From contig NZ_JAURXB010000072.1 in assembly GCF_030654605.1 (NCBI RefSeq), forward strand, positions 78,492 to 142,491: 64,000 nt of DNA, read 5' to 3'. The notes under the pieces were generated by a model. That model ran no database searches and was not told where the DNA came from. It worked only from the letters and a program-made list of their open reading frames with translations. The DNA comes from Bradyrhizobium sp. (GTDB lineage: Bacteria; Pseudomonadota; Alphaproteobacteria; Rhizobiales; Xanthobacteraceae). This document shows positions 31,211-38,275 of this stretch, piece by piece (the stretch's first letter is position 1; each line of letters begins with the position of its first letter). Made by a program: the position numbers and the translations under genes.

Positions 31211-32092
31211 TTACGGTGGCGGTGCGCTAATTGCCCAGTTCCGCGACGCCTCGAACATCGCCATCGCCGGCGCGGTCGGCGGCAACGCGTCGGGAACGAT
31301 CAGTTGAATCTCCTTGGTGAGGTCGACCCCTTCGACACGCAGCGCCACCAGCCGCCGCGCCGCGACTTCGTCGGCGACCGAGGATTGCATCACGATCGAC
31401 GCGCCGCCACCGGCGCGGACCGCGCGCTTGACGGCCTCGGTGCTGCCGAAGCCATCGACGATCATCAGGGAGTTCGCGGATGGTCCGAACTGGCTGCGCA
31501 GCACATGCCCGGTGCCGGTGCCGGATTCGCCACCCAGCAATGGCTCGCCTTGCAGCTCGGCCACGGACACGGAGCCGAGCCCGGCCCAGCGATGATCGGG
31601 CGCGACGATGACGACCAGCGGCTCGCGCGCAAAGGTGCGCGCGACAAAACCTTCCCTGCCGTCCCACCATTCCATGGCGGCGAGATCGGCTTCGCCGCGT
31701 TCCAGCCGGGCGATGACATCGCCGTTCGATCCGATCCATTGCTCGACCGGAATGCCGGCGCCGCGCCGGAAGGCAGCCAGATGAGGCTGCAGCAGATAGG
31801 TGCCGACATTGCTCGATGCGGCGACGCGCAGCGTCGGAAGCTGGACCAGGCCGCGCACGCGGCCGGCTGTCTCCACCAGCGAACGCGCCAGCGGCAGGAA
31901 ACGCGCGCCTTGGTCGGTCAGCATCGCGCCGCCGCGCCGGCGCAGCACCAGGGGTGCTGCCACAACCTCTTCGAGCTGACGGATGTGATCCACGATGGTC
32001 GACGGCGCCAGATCGAGCTGGCGCGCGGCGGCGCGAACGCCGCGGGCGGCGATCACGGTGAGGAAGGTGCGGGCGTGGGTCAGGTTCAGCAT
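31211..32092 (-). CDS. ptxE: LysR family transcriptional regulator of the phosphite operon (PtxE-like)
   Basis: N-terminal LysR HTH (RTFLTVIAARGVRAAARQLDLAPSTIVDHIRQLE); position directly after ptxD, same strand. Confidence 0.8.
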   Translation of the reverse strand: MLNLTHARTFLTVIAARGVRAAARQLDLAPSTIVDHIRQLEEVVAAPLVLRRRGGAMLTDQGARFLPLARSLVETAGRVRGLVQLPTLRVAASSNVGTYLLQPHLAAFRRGAGIPVEQWIGSNGDVIARLERGEADLAAMEWWDGREGFVARTFAREPLVVIVAPDHRWAGLGSVSVAELQGEPLLGGESGTGTGHVLRSQFGPSANSLMIVDGFGSTEAVKRAVRAGGGASIVMQSSVADEVAARRLVALRVEGVDLTKEIQLIVPDALPPTAPAMAMFEASRNWAISAPPP

Positions 32093-32093
32093 T

Positions 32094-33104
32094 TTATGCG
32101 GTCAATGCGGCGGTCTCTGTTTTCTCGATATTGAGGAGCCCGGCGGGCGGCTGGCCTGCCAGGGCTTGCAGGATGCTCGACGCAGCGGACAGTTCGATTT
32201 CGCGCCGCGCCGACGTCACGGCCGATCCGATATGCGGCGTCAACACGGTCCGCGCCCCCGGCGCGGTCAGTCTCGCATCGATCGACATCGGCCGCTGCGG
32301 TCGCGCCCAGTCCTCGCATTCGAACACGTCGGCGGCATAGCCGCCGAGATGACCGCTCTCGAGCGCATCGGCCACCGCGGCTTCATCGACCAGCGAGCCG
32401 CGCGCGGGGTTGACCAGCAACGCCCCGGGCTTCATCCGGCCGATGGCCCGCGCATCGATCAATCCGGTGGTGGTTTCCGTCAGCGGCAGGCCCAGCACCA
32501 CGAAATCGGACAGCTTCAAGACGTCATCCAATGGCGCCCGGTCGATGCCGGATATTGCGCCGAAGGGCCGGCTGTCGAATGCGACGATGCGGCAGCCGAA
32601 TCCCAGGAGCCGGCGCGCGATGGCCTGGCCGACCAGACCGAACCCGACGATCCCGACCGTCGAGTTGCCGATGCCCGTGCCATACAATTGAGGCCGCCAG
32701 CCGGCGAAGCCCTGACGACGAATGCCGGCATCGCCGAGCGGAATGTGCCGCCCGAGCGCGATCATCAATCCGATCGCCAGTTCCGCGGTCGGCTCGGTCA
32801 AAAGGTCCGGCACGATGGTGACCAGGATACCGCGTTCGCGCGCGGCATCGACGTCGATATTGTCATAGCCCTTCAGCGCGGCACCGATGACTTTCAGTTC
32901 GGGACATCGTTCCAGAAATTCCCGGTCGATGCGGTCGGTCATGAAGGCCATCAGCCCAGTCGCCTCCCGGCACCGTTCGATCACTTCATCCTGGCTCCAC
33001 GGTTCGGAACCCTCATTGGCGTCGATCCGGGCGACGCGTTCGAGCGCGGCGCGCGTTTCCGGGAAAACCCGGCTGGTCAGGACAACGAGGGGCGATTTCG
33101 TCAT
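32094..33104 (-). CDS. ptxD: NAD-dependent phosphite (phosphonate) dehydrogenase
   Basis: GAALKGYDNIDVDAARERGILVTIVPDLLTEPTAELAIGL...GGYAADVFECEDWARPQRPMSID...VLTPHIGSAV, close to remembered P. stutzeri PtxD; operon context. Confidence 0.9.
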   Translation of the reverse strand: MTKSPLVVLTSRVFPETRAALERVARIDANEGSEPWSQDEVIERCREATGLMAFMTDRIDREFLERCPELKVIGAALKGYDNIDVDAARERGILVTIVPDLLTEPTAELAIGLMIALGRHIPLGDAGIRRQGFAGWRPQLYGTGIGNSTVGIVGFGLVGQAIARRLLGFGCRIVAFDSRPFGAISGIDRAPLDDVLKLSDFVVLGLPLTETTTGLIDARAIGRMKPGALLVNPARGSLVDEAAVADALESGHLGGYAADVFECEDWARPQRPMSIDARLTAPGARTVLTPHIGSAVTSARREIELSAASSILQALAGQPPAGLLNIEKTETAALTA

Positions 33105-33114
33105 CGATGCACAC

Positions 33115-33921
33115 TTACTTGAGTGACTTGCGCAAATATGCGCCGACACTGTCGACCATCACGACACAGGCGAGGATCGAAAGCAGGATGGCCGATACCT
33201 GGTCGTAATTCAAAAGCCGCAGCGCCGCGATCAGTTCGAAACCGATTCCGCCGGCACCGACGATGCCGAGCACGGCGGAGGCGCGGAAATGATATTCCCA
33301 GCGGTAGATGGTGACATCGGTCAGCTGCGGCAGCACCTGCGGCAACACCGCGTGCATGATGACCTGCATCGGCGTCGCGCCGGCGGCGCGCGCCGCTTCC
33401 AGCGGCTTGGGATCGACGTGCTCGATCGCCTCCGCATAGAACTTGCCGACCATGCCGACCGAATGCAGCGCCAGCGCGAGAACGCCCGGCAGCGCGCCGA
33501 AGCCGACCGCGGCGACAAACAGCACGCCGAGGATGATTTCCGGCACCGAACGCAGAAAGGCGAGCAAGGTCCGCACCGCCAGATAGACCGCCGGATGCGG
33601 GCTGGTATTGGGCGCGGCGAGCAGCGCCAGCGGCAGGGAGAACACCACCGCGAGCGCGGTGCCCGCGATCGACATCGCCAGCGTATCCAGCAGCGGCCGC
33701 AACCACGTCCGCCAGCGGCTGAAATCGGGCGGCACCATTTCCGAGGCCAGCGTGGAGATCGCGGGCCCGCTTTCGATGAAGCGCTGCGCATCGAAAAAGC
33801 CGGTTGCCGCCAGCGCGGCGATACAGGCGGCGACGATCAGCGCGACCAGTCCCGCCCCGCGCAGGGCGGAGCGTCTCTGGTCGGCGAGAATGGCGTCAAA
33901 GGTCTGCGAAGCGGATTTCAT
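33115..33921 (-). CDS. ptxC: phosphite/phosphonate ABC transporter permease
   Basis: RSVPEIILGVLFVAAVGFGALPGVLALALHSVGMVGKFYAEAIEHVDPKPLEAARAAGATPMQVIMHAVLPQVLPQ (PhnE/PtxC). Confidence 0.88.
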   Translation of the reverse strand: MKSASQTFDAILADQRRSALRGAGLVALIVAACIAALAATGFFDAQRFIESGPAISTLASEMVPPDFSRWRTWLRPLLDTLAMSIAGTALAVVFSLPLALLAAPNTSPHPAVYLAVRTLLAFLRSVPEIILGVLFVAAVGFGALPGVLALALHSVGMVGKFYAEAIEHVDPKPLEAARAAGATPMQVIMHAVLPQVLPQLTDVTIYRWEYHFRASAVLGIVGAGGIGFELIAALRLLNYDQVSAILLSILACVVMVDSVGAYLRKSLK

Positions 33922-33954
33922 CACGTACCTGGAATCATGAGTCAGTATTGAAGC

Positions 33955-34065
33955 CCATCCTTCGAGACGCATCGCTTTGCGATGCTCCCCAGGATGAGGG
34001 TAACCTGTTGAAGCATAAGAACCTCATGCTGAGGAGCGAGCAACGCGAGCGTCTCGAAGCATCGG
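33955..34065. repeat. class A palindromic repeat between ptxB and ptxC
   Basis: CCATCCTTCGAGACGC...CCAGGATGAGG and CCTCATGCTGAGGAGCGAGC...GTCTCGAAGCATCGG. Confidence 0.75.
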
Positions 34066-34098
34066 CAGTAGCGAGTCACCCATCTGACATCGTCGGTA

Positions 34099-34968
34099 CT
34101 ATAGCTTGGCGATGTCGAGTTGCAGCACCTTCGCCATGTCGCGCAGCACGTCGTAATCCTTGTCGGTGGCCGCCGCGATGGCTTCGACGCGGAACAGCTT
34201 CAGGATGGCCGGATCCTTCAGTTCCAGGAACGCCTTCCTGATGGCGTCCTTGAGTTCGGGCTTCAGGTAGCCCTGCATCGTCAGCGGATAGTTCGGAATC
34301 GGATCGGACAGCGCGATCTGCCTGAGTTTTGCGGGATCGACTTTTTTGGTCTCGACCAGAACCCGATAGATCGCTTCGGACAGCGCCCCGGCCGGCACCT
34401 GCCCGGCGGCGACGGCGCGCGCGACCGCATCGTGCTGGCCGAGATGGACGACCTTGTAATCGGCATCGCCGATCAGACCCTTCTTGGCGAGCAGCGCGCG
34501 CGGCGCCAGATGGCTCGAGGTCGAGGCACGGTCGCCGAACGCGAACGGCTTGCCCTTGATGTCGGCGATTTCCTTCACCGGACCGTCCGCGGTGGCGATC
34601 AGGATCGACTGGTAATTGGGCTTGCCTTTTTCGACGCCCACTCCGAACGGCTCGATTTCCGTCGCCTTCGACTTGGCGAGCACGTAGGAGAACGGGCCGA
34701 AATATCCGACTTCGATCCGCCCGAAACGCATCGCCTCGATCATCGAGGAGTAATCGGTGGTGACGATGATCTCGACCGGCTTCTTGAGCACGCCCTCCAG
34801 ATACGCCTTGAGCGGCTGCGCGTTCTGAATGATCGTCGCGGCATTCTCGTCGGGCAGCAGCGCGATGCGCAGCTTGTCGGGGTTGGCCTTGTCGGCGAAT
34901 GCGGGGCCGGCGAGCGCGCAGAGGCCGGTCGCGACCGAAGCCAACAGGAAATCACGGCGTTGAATCAT
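34099..34968 (-). CDS. ptxB: phosphite ABC transporter substrate-binding protein
   Basis: Signal sequence; TTDYSSMIEAMRFGRIEVGYFGPFSYVLAKSKATEIEPF typical PhnD/PtxB. Confidence 0.88.
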   Translation of the reverse strand: MIQRRDFLLASVATGLCALAGPAFADKANPDKLRIALLPDENAATIIQNAQPLKAYLEGVLKKPVEIIVTTDYSSMIEAMRFGRIEVGYFGPFSYVLAKSKATEIEPFGVGVEKGKPNYQSILIATADGPVKEIADIKGKPFAFGDRASTSSHLAPRALLAKKGLIGDADYKVVHLGQHDAVARAVAAGQVPAGALSEAIYRVLVETKKVDPAKLRQIALSDPIPNYPLTMQGYLKPELKDAIRKAFLELKDPAILKLFRVEAIAAATDKDYDVLRDMAKVLQLDIAKL

Positions 34969-34998
34969 GTACTTTCTCCATCCTGTTAAAGGGTGCGA

Positions 34999-35757
34999 TC
35001 AGGCGGCGTGCGCCAGGCTCCGGCGTTCCGTCGCGTAGATATGATCGAGCGTGTGGGACCCGAGCTGATCGGGCGGGCCGTCGAAAACGATGCGCCCCTG
35101 GGCGAGGCCGATAATGTGATCGGCGAACTGGCGGGCCAGATCGACCTGATGCAGGCTGACGATCGCGGTGATGCCGTCCTCGCGGCTGATCCGGTGCAGG
35201 TCTTCCAGCACCCGGACCGAGGTGGCGGGATCGAGGCTGGCGACCGGCTCGTCGGCGAGCATGATCTCCGGCTTCTGGGCCATGGCGCGCGCGATTCCGA
35301 CGCGCTGCTGTTGCCCGCCGGAAAGCTGGTCGGCGCGGTTCAGCGCGCGGTCGGCCAGGCCGACCCGGTCGAGCGCCTCCAGCGCCAGCAGGCGGTCGGC
35401 GCGCGGCAAGGGAAACATCGAGCGCAGCGCGCCATGCGCGGCCAGCCGTCCGGTCAGCACATTGTCGAGCGCCGACAGGCGGCCGATCAGATGATGCTGC
35501 TGGAACACCATGCCGGTGCGCCGCCGATGCGCCCGCAACCCGGCCCGGCTGGCGAAGATCGATCCGCGGCCTTCGACGCGAACCTCGCCGGAGGTCGGTC
35601 GCACCAGCCCGTTCAGGCTGCGCAGCAATGTCGATTTGCCCGCCCCCGAGGTGCCGAGAAGGACGATGAATTTCCCGCGCTGGAACACCGCTGACGTCGG
35701 CCGCAGCGCCACCACGCCGTTGGGATATGTAACGGCCACATTCAAGAGCGATAACAT
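34999..35757 (-). CDS. ptxA: phosphite/phosphonate ABC transporter ATP-binding protein
   Basis: Walker A LLGTSGAGKSTLLRSLNG, GMVFQQHHLIGRLSALDNVLTGRL, LSGGQQQRVGIARAMAQKPEIMLADEP. Confidence 0.88.
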   Translation of the reverse strand: MLSLLNVAVTYPNGVVALRPTSAVFQRGKFIVLLGTSGAGKSTLLRSLNGLVRPTSGEVRVEGRGSIFASRAGLRAHRRRTGMVFQQHHLIGRLSALDNVLTGRLAAHGALRSMFPLPRADRLLALEALDRVGLADRALNRADQLSGGQQQRVGIARAMAQKPEIMLADEPVASLDPATSVRVLEDLHRISREDGITAIVSLHQVDLARQFADHIIGLAQGRIVFDGPPDQLGSHTLDHIYATERRSLAHAA

Positions 35758-35842
35758 GTCGAACCCCGGAGAACAGAAGCTGATGTTCGGCTGTTCCGAA
35801 CAAAACGGTCCACCGTTCACTCAGTCCGACTATCAAGTGCCC

Positions 35843-35860
35843 GTGACGGGGGAATGACAG
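35843..35860 (-). promoter_or_regulatory. candidate PHO box upstream of ptxABCDE
   Basis: Minus strand CTGTCAT-TCCC-CCGTCAC: exact first half-site, 4-nt spacer, one mismatch to CTGTCAC in the second; 86 nt before the ptxA start. Confidence 0.65.
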
Positions 35861-35880
35861 CGTGGGTAGACGGGCCAAGC

Positions 35881-35928
35881 AAATCGAGTTCCGCAAGGAG
35901 TGCTCGTTCGATTCCGGCCAGGGCACCA
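35881..35928 (+). repeat. tRNA-Leu 3'-half remnant (putative att site)
   Basis: AAATCGAGTTCCGCAAGGAGTGCTCGTTCGATTCCGGCCAGGGCACCA versus the tRNA-Leu 3' half; one substitution and one deleted G; weaker similarity back to about 35864. Confidence 0.9.
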
Positions 35929-36145
35929 GTCTTGCTTGCGCTGTTCGAGCACGAACGCCGATTGGCATCGCCGAGCCGCGCGCACCCGACGCGAAGCTCC
36001 GGCCGTCAATGTTAGGTTCCACCAGCCGCAAGAGTATAGCAGCTCGAATTGCGTCTATCTTGCCGCCACTCGGAATGAAGCCGCGCGTCATGCGGCACGC
36101 CCAGGCGTGAACCTTTGCCTCCTTCGCGACCCGATCGCTGCCGGA

Positions 36146-36625
36146 TCAAAATTCCAGCGGAGCGTTGTCGACGACTTCCTTCATGACGAAGAACGTCCGG
36201 GTCTGCCGAACGCCGGGTAGTGCGATCAACTGATCGCCATGAATCCGGTTGAAGTCCGCCATGTCCTTGACCCTGATCTTCAGGAAATAATCGAAATCGC
36301 CGGCGACGAGGTGACAATCGAGGACGAATTTCAGTTTCGCGACGGCCTTCTCGAACGCCGCGAAACTCTCCGGTGTCGAGCGATCGAGAACGACGCCGAC
36401 CATGACCAGCGCGCCCCTGTCGACCTTTTGCGGCACGATCATCGCGCGAACGTTCTTGATGCAGCCTTGCTCGAACAGCGACTGGGTGCGGCGGTGACAT
36501 GTTGCCGGACTGACGTCGACCCGTTGCGCCAGTTCGGCGTTGGAGAGCCGGCCATTGCCCTGAAGCAGACGCAGCATCTTGAGGTCGATCCGGTCGAGCT
36601 TTCTGTGCACGGAATATTCTTCCAT
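36146..36625 (-). CDS. acdR: Lrp/AsnC family regulator, divergent from ACC deaminase
   Basis: LDRIDLKMLRLLQGNGRLSNAELAQRVDVSPATCHRRTQSLFEQG; divergent neighbour of acdS. Confidence 0.85.
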   Translation of the reverse strand: MEEYSVHRKLDRIDLKMLRLLQGNGRLSNAELAQRVDVSPATCHRRTQSLFEQGCIKNVRAMIVPQKVDRGALVMVGVVLDRSTPESFAAFEKAVAKLKFVLDCHLVAGDFDYFLKIRVKDMADFNRIHGDQLIALPGVRQTRTFFVMKEVVDNAPLEF

Positions 36626-36772
36626 TATTCAATGATAAATTCGAAGTATTTCTTCCTTTCTATACCAAAACCATTGGAGTAGAGCAATATTCCGGATGAC
36701 TTCGGGAGCACCTCTCTCGCCGACAATGTTAGTTTCCGGCGCACCGGAACAACAGGCAGAAGGGCACCTTGC

Positions 36773-37786
36773 ATGCTGGAGAAGTTCGAACGCTATCCCC
36801 TCACTTTCGGACCTACCCATATCGAGAAGCTGGAGCGCCTCGGCGCCCATCTGGGCGGCAAGGTCGAGCTCTACGCGAAACGCGAGGACTGCAATTCGGG
36901 ACTGGCTTTCGGCGGCAACAAGCTGCGCAAGCTCGAATACATCATCCCCGATGCGATTGCCTCCAACGCCGACACACTGGTCTCGATCGGCGGAGTGCAG
37001 TCGAACCACACGCGCATGGTTGCCGCCGTCGCGGCGAAGATCGGCATGAAATGCCGGCTGGTTCAGGAAAGCTGGGTGCCACACGAGGATGCCGTCTACG
37101 ATCGGGTCGGCAATATCCTGCTGAGCCGGATCATGGGCGCCGATGTCGAAATGGTCGACGAAGGGTTCGACATCGGCATCCGGGAAAGCTGGGAAGCGGC
37201 GATCGCGGACGTGAAGGCCAAGGGCGGCAAGCCCTATGCGATTCCGGCGGGTGCCTCGGTGCACAAGTATGGCGGCCTCGGCTATGTCGGCTTTGCCGAA
37301 GAAGTGCGCGCGCAGGAGAAGGAACTCGGTTTTGCCTTCGACTACATCGTCGTCTGCACCGTCACCGGTTCGACCCATGCCGGCATGCTGGTCGGCTTCG
37401 CCAAAGACGGCCGCGCGCGCAAGGTGATCGGCATCGACGCGTCTTTCACTCCGGCGCAGACCAGGGCGCAGGTACTCGAGATCGCGCGGAACACCGCCGA
37501 CCTCGTCGAACTCGGCCTGGAAATCGTCGAACAGGATGTCGTTCTGATCGAGGATTATGCCTACCCCGCCTATGGTGTTCCGTCGCAGGAAACGAAGGAG
37601 GCTATCCGCCTGTGCGCCCGCCTCGAAGGCATGATCACCGATCCCGTCTATGAAGGTAAATCCATGCAGGGCATGATCGATCTCGTGAAGAAGGGCTATT
37701 TTCCCGAGGGATCGAAGGTCCTCTACGCCCATCTTGGTGGCGCACCGGCGATCAACGGTTACGCCTATAGCTTCCGCAACGGTTGA
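36773..37786 (+). CDS. acdS: 1-aminocyclopropane-1-carboxylate deaminase
   Basis: [68 protein letters not shown]; Glu and Leu present at the positions taken as diagnostic for true ACC deaminases. Confidence 0.95.
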   Translation: MLEKFERYPLTFGPTHIEKLERLGAHLGGKVELYAKREDCNSGLAFGGNKLRKLEYIIPDAIASNADTLVSIGGVQSNHTRMVAAVAAKIGMKCRLVQESWVPHEDAVYDRVGNILLSRIMGADVEMVDEGFDIGIRESWEAAIADVKAKGGKPYAIPAGASVHKYGGLGYVGFAEEVRAQEKELGFAFDYIVVCTVTGSTHAGMLVGFAKDGRARKVIGIDASFTPAQTRAQVLEIARNTADLVELGLEIVEQDVVLIEDYAYPAYGVPSQETKEAIRLCARLEGMITDPVYEGKSMQGMIDLVKKGYFPEGSKVLYAHLGGAPAINGYAYSFRNG

Positions 37787-37793
37787 GCGGCCG

Positions 37794-37880
37794 GCGCATG
37801 CCGGGGAGATTGGGAGAGAAGACAGGTTTTCCGCGCCAATTCCGGTATCGTCCACCCCAAGTGAACGCCAGGATTTGCTG
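37794..37880. repeat. 87-bp duplicated segment, copy 1
   Basis: GCGCATGCCGGGGAGATTGGGAGAGAAGACAGGTTTTCCGCGCCAATTCCGG...AAGTGAACGCCAGGATTTGCTG. Confidence 0.85.
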
Positions 37881-38040
37881 CGGCTGCCCGCCGGAAAGCT
37901 GATCGGCGCGGTGCAGCGCGCGATCCGCAAGACCGACGCGGTCGAGCACCGACAGGCGGCCGATCAGATGATGCTGCTGGAACACCATGCCGGCGTGCCG
38001 GCGGTGCTCCCGCAACCGGGCCCCGATCTCGCGCCGCGAC
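37880..38040 (-). pseudogene. ptxA/phnC-like ABC ATPase remnant with internal deletion
   Basis: REHRRHAGMVFQQHHLIGRLSVLDRVGLADRALHRADQLSGGQPQQI versus intact ptxA (34999-35757). Confidence 0.85.
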
Positions 38041-38275
38041 GCGGTCCAAGACGCGGTCCAAGGCCGATCGGATAGAAGCCTTCTAAACTCAATCGGGTGG
38101 AGCCGACAAACAAAATTGCAGAAAAGTGCTGTCGCAACCAGGGCAGCCACGGCGGTGCTGAATCCACATTGATCTCGAACTATTCTAGCCGCCGCTCGCT
38201 GTGCGGGCCGGAACACCTCATGTAAGTCCCGATGCGAACGTCGCCGCGGGCGACGATGTGGGGGCGTGTTGCGTC

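Noticed and set aside
31151-34989. Long plus-strand ORFs opposite the ptx genes
   Set aside because: Antisense shadow ORFs from high GC3; composition rich in R/G/H/Q with no recognisable motifs, while the minus strand encodes clear families.
35858-35928. Second functional tRNA-Leu gene
   Set aside because: 5' acceptor and D-arm are missing and the 3' acceptor strand has lost a G; treated as a remnant.
35862-36220. ORFs containing IEFRKECSFDSGQG
   Set aside because: Translation of the tRNA-Leu remnant, not a protein.
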